A program made the translations under genes and the position numbers. This document shows positions 33,302-41,846 of a stretch of DNA of 42,090 nt, in pieces. Each line of letters starts with the position of its first letter. Position 1 is the first letter of the stretch. The stretch lies in contig JALHQW010000041.1 of NCBI GenBank assembly GCA_022841745.1, positions 1 to 42,090 on the forward strand, given 5' to 3'. This DNA is from Saprospiraceae bacterium. Its GTDB lineage: Bacteria > Bacteroidota > Bacteroidia > Chitinophagales > Saprospiraceae. The notes beneath the pieces were generated by a model that saw nothing but the letters and a program-made list of their open reading frames with translations, searched no databases and was not told where the DNA came from.

Positions 33302-34810
33302 ATGGAAAGAAGAAAATTCATAGGATTGGCAAGTGCTGGCGCAGGCGTTGCACTGCTCGGCGGCACGCCCGTGTTGTTGACCGCCCTTGGCGGCTGTAAA
33401 AAGCACGGTACGATGGACATGGGCGGCGTAGCCCCCAAGGTCGTCGAGGGGGCATTCGACATGGCACTCCCAGTACCCCCCACCATGTCCGCCTCCGCCG
33501 CCAAACTGACGGCACAGCGGACGACGGCGTCCGTTTTTAAAGGCAAAACCTCCAGTGTGTCGGGTTACCAGAGCGGCGGCATACTCGGCGCTACGCTCAC
33601 CGCTACGAAGGGCGACACCGTGAACGCCGTTTTCCAGAACAGCCTCAATGAGGTGTCCAACGTGCACTGGCATGGGCTGCTCACCCCGGCCAACATGGAT
33701 GGCCACCCAAAAGATGTAGCGCAGCCCGGCGGCTCGCTCACGTACTCGTTCCCAGTGGTGAACCGTGCAGGAACCTACTGGTACCACCCGCACCCCGACT
33801 TGAAGACCGCCAAACAGGCCTACGAAGGGCTGGCTGGCTTCTTCCTTGTTACTGATTCCGAAGAGCAGGCGCTCAATTTACCTTCAGGGGATTATGACAT
33901 GCCACTCGTCATTCAGGACAAGCGGGCGGACTCCAGCGGTAATTTCAGTTACGCACCAGACATGACCGACCTGATGAACGGTCTGCTGGGCGAGAGCGTG
34001 TTGGTCAATGGCGTCCATTCACCTTTCGTGGAAGTTGCCTCCAAAACCTATCGCCTTCGCCTGCTGAACGGCTCAAATGGTCGCATCTATAACCTCGCCT
34101 TGAGCAATGGTGAAACCTTCATGCTCATTGGCTCAGATGGCGGGTTGTTCGCTGCGCCTATAGCTGCGACATCAATATTGCTTGCTCCTGGCGAGCGGGC
34201 CGATGTGCTGGTCAGCTTTGGCGGGCAGGCTGTCGGTACGGAGGTTTTTCTCGAAAGTAAAACCTTCGACGGTGGCGAATACCAAGGCAAACAGGCTTTT
34301 AATATCATGAAATTCAAGGTAACGGAAAGCAGCACAGATAATTTTGATGTTCCAACTGTGCTTTCCGACTATGCCACATTGCCGGAAGCTGCGGCGACCA
34401 AGAACCGCTCGTTCGATGTATCCAACGGAGGTGGTCACGGTGGTCATGGAGGGCATGGGGGCAACATGATGACAATGCACAACATCAACGGCGATAGTTA
34501 TGACGAGAGCCGCATTGACGAGACCATCACTGCTGGGGCCACCGAGATTTGGACTTTCGACAATACCGAAGGCATTGACCCGCACCCGATGCACCTGCAC
34601 GGGGCGCTGTTCCAGGTACTTGACCGGACGGGTGGGCGTGGGCAGGTATTTCCACACGAAAAAGGCTGGAAGGACACTGTGCTGGCGCTGCCCGGCGAGA
34701 AGGTAAGGGTCATTGTGGCATTCGGGCAGGAAAAGGGCGTGTTCGTTTTTCATTGCCACAACCTTGAGCATGAGGATACTGGTATGATGCTGCAAATGGA
34801 AATAGTGTGA
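33302..34810 (+). CDS. Multicopper oxidase (CueO/CopA-like)
   Basis: This 502-residue enzyme probably oxidises Cu(I) in the periplasm. The N-terminus ERRKFIGLASAGAGVALLGG looks like a Tat signal (two Arg, then hydrophobic), and LGGC could add a lipid anchor. The copper ligand motifs of a three-domain laccase-like oxidase are all present: NVHWHGLL, YWYHPHPDLKTAKQAYEGLA, DPHPMHLHGALFQVL, and HCHNLEHEDTGMM, with Met as the probable axial type-1 ligand. Before the third motif lies a His/Gly/Met-rich insertion (GGGHGGHGGHGGNMMTMH), comparable in place to the Met-rich insert of CueO. It lies between the HMBD lipoprotein and the AraC-HMA regulator, with two terminator-like hairpins after it. Confidence 0.92.
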   Translation: MERRKFIGLASAGAGVALLGGTPVLLTALGGCKKHGTMDMGGVAPKVVEGAFDMALPVPPTMSASAAKLTAQRTTASVFKGKTSSVSGYQSGGILGATLTATKGDTVNAVFQNSLNEVSNVHWHGLLTPANMDGHPKDVAQPGGSLTYSFPVVNRAGTYWYHPHPDLKTAKQAYEGLAGFFLVTDSEEQALNLPSGDYDMPLVIQDKRADSSGNFSYAPDMTDLMNGLLGESVLVNGVHSPFVEVASKTYRLRLLNGSNGRIYNLALSNGETFMLIGSDGGLFAAPIAATSILLAPGERADVLVSFGGQAVGTEVFLESKTFDGGEYQGKQAFNIMKFKVTESSTDNFDVPTVLSDYATLPEAAATKNRSFDVSNGGGHGGHGGHGGNMMTMHNINGDSYDESRIDETITAGATEIWTFDNTEGIDPHPMHLHGALFQVLDRTGGRGQVFPHEKGWKDTVLALPGEKVRVIVAFGQEKGVFVFHCHNLEHEDTGMMLQMEIV

Positions 34811-34851
34811 ATTGGCTAAAAGCTATTGTATTTGGGGTTGAATAAGAAGGT

Positions 34852-34892
34852 TGGCAGTGGGCTTCACTTATAAGAGGGAAGCTGCCGCTGCC
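34852..34892 (+). terminator. Imperfect hairpin after the multicopper oxidase
   Basis: TGGCAG (34852-34857) pairs with CTGCCA (34887-34892), and GCTTC with GAAGC, over a long loop; it is followed by GTTTTC. It lies 42 bases after the stop. It is weaker than the next hairpin. Confidence 0.4.
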
Positions 34893-34935
34893 AGTTTTCA
34901 ATTTTCTACTGTTACTCTGAATGTTTTATAAAGCA

Positions 34936-34970
34936 GTGGGCGGCTGTCCACGACAGTGCCCACTCTTTTT
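34936..34970 (+). terminator. Rho-independent terminator before the AraC-HMA gene
   Basis: GTGGGC (34936-34941) pairs with GCCCAC (34958-34963) and CTGTC (34944-34948) with GACAG (34952-34956), followed by TCTTTTT. This separates the multicopper oxidase transcript from the regulator gene. Confidence 0.7.
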
Positions 34971-35070
34971 AGTCTTTTAGCTATTTAGTTAATATGGTTT
35001 GTTGATAGTAAGCCTCGCACACAAGCTGAGCTTGCTGATAAATAAGACTGAACTGAAAACATTTTAATCC

Positions 35071-35634
35071 ATGACCCTTTTCATCAAGAACATGGTCTGT
35101 GCCCGTTGCGAACGCACCATAGAACGGCTGCTGTCAGAAGCCGGGCTAAAGGTTATAAACCTGCGACTCGGTCAGGTTGAGATAGCGGGAGAACTGCCTT
35201 CGGAATTATTGGAAAAGGTTCGCCATTTACTCCGTGCTGAGGGCTTCGAATTGCTCGACGACCGCACGAGCCGCCTCATCGGGCAAGTGAAAAACCTCAT
35301 CGTACAGGAAATCCACCACGAGGCGCAGAAGCCGGAAACGATGAACTTCTCTGATTTTTTAGCTAAAAAAACCGGGCACGACTACTCGCACCTCAGCAAG
35401 CTCTTCTCGTCAGTGGAGGGGGTCACAATTGAGAAGTACCTCATCGCCCAGAAGATTGAGCGGGTGAAGGAGCTGTTGGTGTACGATGAACTGACCCTTA
35501 GCGAGATTGCCTTTCGCCTGGGTTACAGCAGTTCGCAGCACTTGTCGAACCAGTTCCGGCAGGTGACGGGGATGACGCCAACGGAGTTCAAGGGAAGCCA
35601 CGGGCAGGGGCGGAGAAGGTTGGATGAACTGTAG
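35071..35634 (+). CDS. AraC-family regulator with N-terminal HMA-like metal domain
   Basis: This is a 187-residue cytoplasmic regulator. The first 65 residues look like a ferredoxin-like heavy-metal-associated fold: LFIKNMVCARCERTIERLL with a CxxC-type pair at Cys 10 and Cys 13, then VINLRLGQVEIAGELPSELL. A linker leads to an AraC-type double helix-turn-helix (about 115-175), with the second motif LTLSEIAFRLGYSSSQHLSN followed by QFRQVTGMTPTEFK. The expected model is direct Cu/Ag sensing by the HMA part. It lacks the usual cupin or larger sensor domain. It stands just before the HMA-MauE and CopB genes, so it is the likely local regulator (inference). Confidence 0.88.
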   Translation: MTLFIKNMVCARCERTIERLLSEAGLKVINLRLGQVEIAGELPSELLEKVRHLLRAEGFELLDDRTSRLIGQVKNLIVQEIHHEAQKPETMNFSDFLAKKTGHDYSHLSKLFSSVEGVTIEKYLIAQKIERVKELLVYDELTLSEIAFRLGYSSSQHLSNQFRQVTGMTPTEFKGSHGQGRRRLDEL

Positions 35635-35692
35635 CCGCCAAACTTGTTTGGTTGGCTCTGTTTGAACCTGCCAAATAAATTTGGCGGCTACA
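35630..35692. repeat. Inverted repeat with TGTAGCCGCCAAA arms at the end of the regulator gene
   Basis: TGTAGCCGCCAAA (35630-35642) pairs perfectly with TTTGGCGGCTACA (35680-35692). The inner CTTGTTTGG/CCAAATAAA adds seven of nine pairs. The repeat begins inside the last codons of the AraC gene and includes its TAG stop. A related sequence occurs inside the MITE-like element at about 33061. Confidence 0.85.
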
Positions 35693-35775
35693 AAATCCTA
35701 CACTCCATTTCCAGAAATATGTACTGCTTTAGGTCATAGTCACCCACAACTTTGCCCCAATAAAAATCACCATTT

Positions 35776-36516
35776 ATGACACATGAATTTTCAATCACCG
35801 GTATGACTTGCGGCAGTTGCGTCGCCAATGTCAAAAAAACACTGGAACGAGTGCCCGGCATCACTGCTGCACGTGTTTCCCTCGACCCGCCTATTGCCTC
35901 GCTCGATATGGACCGCCATGTCGGCTTGGACGAGCTAAAGGCGGCACTGAAAGACTACCCCAAGTACCAGATTGGCGAAGTCCCGGCGAAGGCAGCTAAA
36001 CCTGCTCCGCCACCAGTCGCATTGGAGGAAAAGGAGTCGTTTTTCAAAACCTACAAGCCAATCTTGCTGGTCTTCGGCTACATCCTTGGCGTGACGCTGT
36101 TGGTGGAACTCGTTGCCGACAACTTCGATGGGATGCGCTGGATGCGGCATTTCATGGCGGGCTTCTTTCTCGTCTTTTCCTTTTTCAAGCTGCTGGACTT
36201 GCCCGCCTTTGCCATGTCGTACAGTTCCTACGACATCGTGGCGAGGCGTTGGCTGGGCTGGGGCTATGTTTATCCGTTTGTTGAACTGGCGTTCGGGCTG
36301 CTGTTTTTGACCAATTTCCTGCCGTTTTTCACCAATGCCGCCACGCTCCTCGTCATGGGCATCAGCACGGTAGGCGTCGTCCAGAGCCTGTTGGCAAAAC
36401 GCAAGTTCCAATGCGCCTGCCTCGGTGCGGTGTTCAGCCTGCCCATGTCCACAATCACGTTGGTGGAGGACTTGCTGATGGTGGGTATGGCGGGGGCAAT
36501 GCTGTTTTTATTGTAA
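35776..36516 (+). CDS. HMA-domain plus MauE-like membrane protein
   Basis: This is a 246-residue inner membrane protein. The N-terminal HMA domain starts FSITGMTCGSCVANVKKTLE (metal-binding Cys 12 and Cys 15). A Pro/Ala linker (about 72-85) follows, then about four to five hydrophobic helices from residue 94, including ILLVFGYILGVTLLVELV and MAGFFLVFSFFKLLDLPAFA. The end, FQCACLGAVFSLPMSTITLV followed by EDLLM, is the MauE/DoxX-like signature. Such HMA-MauE fusions sit next to copper-exporting ATPases in many Bacteroidota. Their exact role is not established; metal capture or thiol handling at the membrane is a guess. It is 99 bases upstream of the CopB-like gene. Confidence 0.85.
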   Translation: MTHEFSITGMTCGSCVANVKKTLERVPGITAARVSLDPPIASLDMDRHVGLDELKAALKDYPKYQIGEVPAKAAKPAPPPVALEEKESFFKTYKPILLVFGYILGVTLLVELVADNFDGMRWMRHFMAGFFLVFSFFKLLDLPAFAMSYSSYDIVARRWLGWGYVYPFVELAFGLLFLTNFLPFFTNAATLLVMGISTVGVVQSLLAKRKFQCACLGAVFSLPMSTITLVEDLLMVGMAGAMLFLL

Positions 36517-36615
36517 AACCTTCATGAATGTTGAATTTTCTCAAAAACTGCTTTAGGGCAATTTTTATCAAAAAATGCTGCTGATAGTGTCGGCACCAGC
36601 CTAAAATTTCTTGTC

Positions 36616-38679
36616 ATGGAAAATCATTCGCACCACCATCACGGCCACGCCGCCGAAATGCCCGCCCCTCCGAAGGGAGGGCACAAAGGGCATGTGCAGC
36701 ACGATAGCGCCGACCATGTCGAAGGACACACCTCCCATGACCACTCCGCCATGATTGGCGACTTCCTCCGCCGCTTTTGGGTGAGCCTGGCGCTGACAAT
36801 CCCCGTTGTGTTCATCTCACCGATGTTCCAGCACGCCGTCGGGTATAGTTTTGATTTTCCCGGCCGGGACTGGGTCTCGTTTGCGCTCGCTACCGTCATA
36901 TTCATTTATGGCGGAAAACCCTTCCTAACTGGTCTTTGGGACGAACTGCGCCGCCGCTTGCCAGGCATGATGACGCTTATTGGCGTCGCCATTTCCGTCG
37001 CTTACCTGTATAGCACGGCGGTCGTGTTCGGGCTGGTGGCGGGCATGGACTTCTATTGGGAGCTTGCCACGCTCATCGTCATCATGTTGATTGGGCATTG
37101 GTTGGAGATGAAAAGCGTGGCGGGGGCGTCGAAGGCGCTGGAAATGATAGTGAAAATGTTGCCCGCCGAGGCGCATATGTACCACGGCGAAATGCTGCAC
37201 GATATGCGGGTGGACGAGCTCAAAATCGGCGACCTCGTGCTGGTGAAGCCCGGCGAAAAAGTACCCGTGGACAGCATTGTGACGGAAGGCGAGAGCCTCG
37301 TGGACGAAAGCATGTTGACGGGCGAGAGCGTCCCTGTGAGGAAATCACCCGGCTCGAAAATCATCGCCGGGGCAATCAATGGCGAGGGCAGCCTAAAGGC
37401 GAGGGTGGAAAAAACGGGCAAGGAGAGCTACCTGAATAAAGTCATCGCCCTGGTGCAGGAGGCACAAGCCGCCAAGTCGCAGACCCAACTGCTTGCCGAC
37501 CGGGCAGCCCGTTGGCTTACCTTCATATCGCTTGGTGTCGGCTTCGCAACGCTGGCGGTCTGGTTGGCACAGGGCATGGGCTTGGCATTTGCCCTGGAGC
37601 GGATGGTGACGGTCATGGTCACGTCCTGTCCCCATGCACTCGGCGTGGCGATACCACTGGTCGTGGCGATTTCAACCGCCATGAGCGCCCGGCGGGGATT
37701 GCTCATCCGCAACCGCACGGCATTCGAGAGTGCCCGCAACATCACGGCGATGGTCTTCGACAAAACCGGGACGCTGACTGAGGGCAAGTTCGGCGTTTCA
37801 AGGGTGGTGGCACTCGACCCGACCTTCCCTGCGGACGACCTGCTAGCCATTGCCGCCGCCCTCGAACAGCACAGCGAACACCCCATCGCCAAGGGCATCG
37901 TGCGGGCAGCGGATGAAAAATACCTGGCGCTGCCTACTGTCTCCAATTTTTCCTCGATGACCGGTAAAGGGGTGCGTGGCAAGGTTTCTGGCAATGATTA
38001 CAGCATCGTCAGCCCCGGCTACCTGATGGAGAACAACCTCGCCCTACCAGAAAATGCCGTGGGCAACGCCGCCGAAACGGTCGTCTTCGTTTTGGAAAAT
38101 GAGAAGATGGTAGGATTTATCGGCCTTGCCGACAAAGTCCGACCGGATGCCAAAATCGCCGTAAGCGAGTTGAAAAAACAGGGCATTAAAGTCTTCATGG
38201 CGACAGGTGACAACGAGCGGGTAGGCAAGGCAGTCGCCGATGCCCTCGGCCTGGACGGCTACTTCGCTGAAGTGCTGCCCCACGAAAAAGTGGATATCGT
38301 GAAAAACCTGCAAAAAAAGGGCGAATTTGTCGCCATGACTGGCGACGGCGTGAACGACGCCCCGGCGCTGGCGCAGGCAGACGTGGGCATCGCTGTCGGC
38401 AGTGGCACGGACATCGCCGCCGAGACCGCTGACATCATTCTGACGGAAAGCCGACCTTCTGACGTGCTGGGCCTGGTCAATTTCGGAAAAGCTACCTACC
38501 GTAAAATGGTGCAAAACCTGTTCTGGGCAACGGGATACAACGTCGTCGCCATCCCGCTGGCGGCGGGGGTGTTGTACCCCGACTTCATGCTCAGCCCAGC
38601 ACTGGGGGCGGTGCTGATGTCCGTCAGCACAGTGGTGGTGGCGGTAAATGCGCAGTTATTGAAAGCTAATTTGAAGTAA
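36616..38679 (+). CDS. copB: Copper/silver-exporting P-type ATPase, CopB-type
   Basis: This is a 687-residue P1B-ATPase. The N-terminal 50 residues are His-rich (NHSHHHHGHAAE, HTSHDHSAM) in place of HMA domains, as in CopB-type (P1B-3) enzymes. The translocation motif is CPH (Cys 338, His 340, in VTSCPHALGVAIPL), which distinguishes it from CPC-type CopA. The actuator loop is MLTGESVPV, phosphorylation Asp 382 is in DKTGTLTEG, the HP motif is EQHSEHPIAKG, and the hinge is TGDGVNDAPALAQADVG. All are intact. It exports copper or silver from the cytoplasm. It lies six bases upstream of the CusA gene, clearly the same operon. Confidence 0.92.
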   Translation: MENHSHHHHGHAAEMPAPPKGGHKGHVQHDSADHVEGHTSHDHSAMIGDFLRRFWVSLALTIPVVFISPMFQHAVGYSFDFPGRDWVSFALATVIFIYGGKPFLTGLWDELRRRLPGMMTLIGVAISVAYLYSTAVVFGLVAGMDFYWELATLIVIMLIGHWLEMKSVAGASKALEMIVKMLPAEAHMYHGEMLHDMRVDELKIGDLVLVKPGEKVPVDSIVTEGESLVDESMLTGESVPVRKSPGSKIIAGAINGEGSLKARVEKTGKESYLNKVIALVQEAQAAKSQTQLLADRAARWLTFISLGVGFATLAVWLAQGMGLAFALERMVTVMVTSCPHALGVAIPLVVAISTAMSARRGLLIRNRTAFESARNITAMVFDKTGTLTEGKFGVSRVVALDPTFPADDLLAIAAALEQHSEHPIAKGIVRAADEKYLALPTVSNFSSMTGKGVRGKVSGNDYSIVSPGYLMENNLALPENAVGNAAETVVFVLENEKMVGFIGLADKVRPDAKIAVSELKKQGIKVFMATGDNERVGKAVADALGLDGYFAEVLPHEKVDIVKNLQKKGEFVAMTGDGVNDAPALAQADVGIAVGSGTDIAAETADIILTESRPSDVLGLVNFGKATYRKMVQNLFWATGYNVVAIPLAAGVLYPDFMLSPALGAVLMSVSTVVVAVNAQLLKANLK

Positions 38680-38685
38680 AAAGTC

Positions 38686-41600
38686 ATGGTAGAAAAACTC
38701 GTCCAAATCTCCCTACGCAACCGCTTCTTCGTGCTCATGGCGGCGGCGGGCTTGTTCGCCTGGGGCATCTTCTCCGTGCGCAACAACCCGATTGATGCCA
38801 TCCCGGACTTGTCGGAAAACCAGGTCATCGTCTTCACCGAATGGATGGGACGCAGCCCACAGCTCATCGAAGACCAGGTGACCTATCCGTTGGTGTCAAA
38901 CCTTCAGGGGATTCCGAAGGTGAAAAATATCCGGGGCAGTTCCATGTTCGGGATGAGTTTCGTCTATGTCATTTTCGAAGACAAAACCGACATCTATTGG
39001 GCACGGACGAGGGTGCTGGAGCGCCTCAATTTCGCCCAGCGCCTGCTGCCAGAGGGCGTGACGCCCACGCTCGGCCCGGACGGAACGGGGGTTGGGCATA
39101 TCTTCTGGTACCACCTCGACGCCCCCGGCATGGACCTCGGCGAGCAGCGGGCCTTGCAGGATTGGTACGTCAAGTTTGCCCTGCAAACCGTGCCGGGCGT
39201 GAGCGAAGTGGCATCGTTCGGCGGCTTCGGCAAGCAGTACCAGGTGAACATAGACCCGTACAAACTGAACTACTACAACGTGCCGCTGATGGACGTGCTG
39301 AACGCCATCCGCAGCAACAACAACGATGTGGGCGGGCGCAAGTTCGAGATGAGCGACATGGCGTACATCGTGAGGGGCCTGGGTTATTTGAAAAAAGCGG
39401 AGGACATCGAAAACATCCCCATCGGCAACTACGGGTCGGTGCCCATACGGGTGCGGGACGTGGCTACCGTGCAGATGGGCGGCGACCTGCGCCTTGGCAT
39501 TTTCGATATGGACGGCAAGGGCGAGGTGGTCGGCGGCATCGTGGTGATGCGCTACGGCGAGAACGCCGACAACGTCATCAAAGCCGTTAAAAAGAAGATG
39601 GCGGAGGTGGAAAAAGGCTTGCCCGCCGGGGCGAAGTTCAAGGTCAGCTACGACCGAAGCGAACTTATCGAAGCTGCCATCGAGTCGGTGAAAGGAACAC
39701 TGACGGAGGAGATGATTGCCGTGTCTATCGTCGTGCTGCTGTTTCTGTTCCATTGGCGCAGCGCTTTTATCATCTTGATACAATTGCCCATTTCTGTAGC
39801 CGTCGGTTTTATCCTGCTCGAAGCCTTCGGGCTGAGTTCCAACATCATGTCGCTCACGGGCATCGCCCTTGCCATCGGGGTGGTGGTGGACGACGGCATT
39901 GTGATGGTCGAAAATGCGTACCGGCACTTGTCGGAGGCGACTTGGGCAAAAACCTTTGCGGAGCGGCTCACGGTCATCGAAAAAGCCTGTAAGCAGGTCG
40001 GTCCCGGCGTGTTCTTTTCCACCATTGTGACCATCGCCTCGTTCTTGCCCGTCTTCCTGCTTACGGGCATGGAGGGCAAGCTGTTCTCGCCGCTGGCATG
40101 GACGAAAACCTTTATCCTGCTGGTGGACGCCTTCCTCGCCATCACGCTGACGCCCGTGCTGATTGCCCTGATTCTGAAAGGAAAACTCAAGCCGGAAAGT
40201 GCCAACCCCATCACACGCTTTTTAGAAAAACTCTACACGCCCGTGCTGAAACTATGTTTGCGCTGGCGCAAAACAACGCTTGCCATCATGCTCGTGGCGC
40301 TGTTCGTTAGCGTCCCAATGATGATGCGGCTCGGCACGGAGTTCATGCCACCGCTCGACGAAGGCTCGTTGCTCTTCATGCCCGTTACATTGCCCGACGT
40401 GTCCAACTCGGAGGTGAAACGCATTTTACAGGTACAGGACAAAATCATCGCCTCTTTGCCGGAAGTGAGCCATGTGCTGGGCAAGGCGGGCAGGGCGAAC
40501 ACCGCGACCGACAACTCGCCCATCAGCATGATTGAGACCATCATTTTGCTGAAACCAAAAAGCGAGTGGCGGGCGGGCTTGACCAAAAACGACATCATCA
40601 ACGAGCTAAATGCCAAAATGCAAATCCCCGGTGTGGTCAACGGCTGGACACAGCCCATCATCAACCGCATCAACATGCTTTCGACGGGCATCCGCACCGA
40701 CGTGGGCCTGAAGGTTTATGGTCAAAACCTCGACACGATTTACTCCGTTGCCCAACTTTTGAAAAAAGAACTTGAAGGCATCGAGGGCGTGAAAGACCTC
40801 TACGTCGAACCCATCACCGGCGGCAAGTACATTGACATCGTGGTGAAACGGGAGGAAATCGGGCGCTACGGCTTGAGCGTTGACGATGTGAACATGCTCA
40901 TCGAGAGCGCCCTCGGCGGCATGGTGCTGACCACCACCATTGAAGGGCGGCAGCGCTTCACCGTCAATGCCCGCTTCGCCCAGGACTTCCGCAACAACCT
41001 CGATGCGCTGCGCCGCCTGCAAGTGCAGACCGCCCGCTACGGCCCCATCCCGCTCGAAGCGGTGGCGGATGTCCGCATCTCCGAAGGGCCACCGATGATA
41101 AATTCCGAGAACGCCATGCTACGGGGCACAGTGTTGTTCAATGTGCGGGAGCGTGACCTCGGCGGCACGGTGCAGGAGGCGCAGCGCAAACTCGACACTG
41201 CCGTGAAGCAATTGCCGAAGGGCTACTATATCGAGTGGAGCGGGCAATGGGAAAACCAAATCCGGGCCAGCCAGACGTTAAGGCTCATCCTCCCCATCGT
41301 GTTGCTCATAATTTTCTTCGTGCTGTATGCCACCTATCATTCCGTGAAGGAGGCGCTCATCACGATGATAACCGTGCCTTTTGCGCTTATCGGCGGGGTT
41401 TACATGGTCTATTTTTATGGGGTAAACCTGTCGGTAGCGGTGGCAGTGGGTTTTATCGCCCTGTTCGGCATGGCCATCGAAACGGCGATGCTGATGACGA
41501 TTTACCTCAACGAAGCCATGCAGCGACTCGTCGCCGAAAAGGGCAACTCCAGCGAAACCATCACCGATGCCGACATCCGGGACTGGGTCATCTGGGGTGC

Positions 41601-41841
41601 TGCCAAGCGCCTCCGACCCAAGCTGATGACGGTCTCCGTGTCGTTGTTCGGTCTCGTTCCCATCCTCTGGGCAACGGGCGTCGGCAGCGACGTGATGCTG
41701 CCCATTACCTTGCCGCTCATCGGCGGCACGATTTCATCTACCCTGTATGTATTGCTCGTTACGCCCGTTGTTTTTGAGATTACGAAGGAGCGGGAATTGC
41801 GCAAGCAGGGTAAAATAGAAGTGTATGATGTCCAAGAGTAG
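38686..41841 (+). CDS. cusA: Cu/Ag efflux RND transporter CusA
   Basis: This is a 1051-residue HME-RND inner membrane pump, the normal size. The start EKLVQISLRNRFFVLMAAAG and NPIDAIPDLSENQVIVFTEW are typical. The TM4 proton relay has GVVVDDGIVMVENA (Asp 402, Asp 403, Glu 409). The substrate Met triad of E. coli CusA (573, 623, 672) appears as Met 565, Met 615 and Met 664, in LLFMPVTLPDVS, SPISMIETI and INMLSTGIR, with identical spacings. This supports Cu(I)/Ag(I) rather than Zn/Co/Ni. It should work with CusB and CusC, which are not in the window. Downstream is a tandem repeat array, so partner genes may lie further right. Confidence 0.93.
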   Translation: MVEKLVQISLRNRFFVLMAAAGLFAWGIFSVRNNPIDAIPDLSENQVIVFTEWMGRSPQLIEDQVTYPLVSNLQGIPKVKNIRGSSMFGMSFVYVIFEDKTDIYWARTRVLERLNFAQRLLPEGVTPTLGPDGTGVGHIFWYHLDAPGMDLGEQRALQDWYVKFALQTVPGVSEVASFGGFGKQYQVNIDPYKLNYYNVPLMDVLNAIRSNNNDVGGRKFEMSDMAYIVRGLGYLKKAEDIENIPIGNYGSVPIRVRDVATVQMGGDLRLGIFDMDGKGEVVGGIVVMRYGENADNVIKAVKKKMAEVEKGLPAGAKFKVSYDRSELIEAAIESVKGTLTEEMIAVSIVVLLFLFHWRSAFIILIQLPISVAVGFILLEAFGLSSNIMSLTGIALAIGVVVDDGIVMVENAYRHLSEATWAKTFAERLTVIEKACKQVGPGVFFSTIVTIASFLPVFLLTGMEGKLFSPLAWTKTFILLVDAFLAITLTPVLIALILKGKLKPESANPITRFLEKLYTPVLKLCLRWRKTTLAIMLVALFVSVPMMMRLGTEFMPPLDEGSLLFMPVTLPDVSNSEVKRILQVQDKIIASLPEVSHVLGKAGRANTATDNSPISMIETIILLKPKSEWRAGLTKNDIINELNAKMQIPGVVNGWTQPIINRINMLSTGIRTDVGLKVYGQNLDTIYSVAQLLKKELEGIEGVKDLYVEPITGGKYIDIVVKREEIGRYGLSVDDVNMLIESALGGMVLTTTIEGRQRFTVNARFAQDFRNNLDALRRLQVQTARYGPIPLEAVADVRISEGPPMINSENAMLRGTVLFNVRERDLGGTVQEAQRKLDTAVKQLPKGYYIEWSGQWENQIRASQTLRLILPIVLLIIFFVLYATYHSVKEALITMITVPFALIGGVYMVYFYGVNLSVAVAVGFIALFGMAIETAMLMTIYLNEAMQRLVAEKGNSSETITDADIRDWVIWGAAKRLRPKLMTVSVSLFGLVPILWATGVGSDVMLPITLPLIGGTISSTLYVLLVTPVVFEITKERELRKQGKIEVYDVQE

Positions 41842-41846
41842 CCGAC

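Noticed and set aside
38896-39927. 343-residue His/Val-rich frame opposite cusA
   Set aside because: Composition bias comes from the antisense of a G+C-rich gene; no membrane, signal or enzyme motif is visible.
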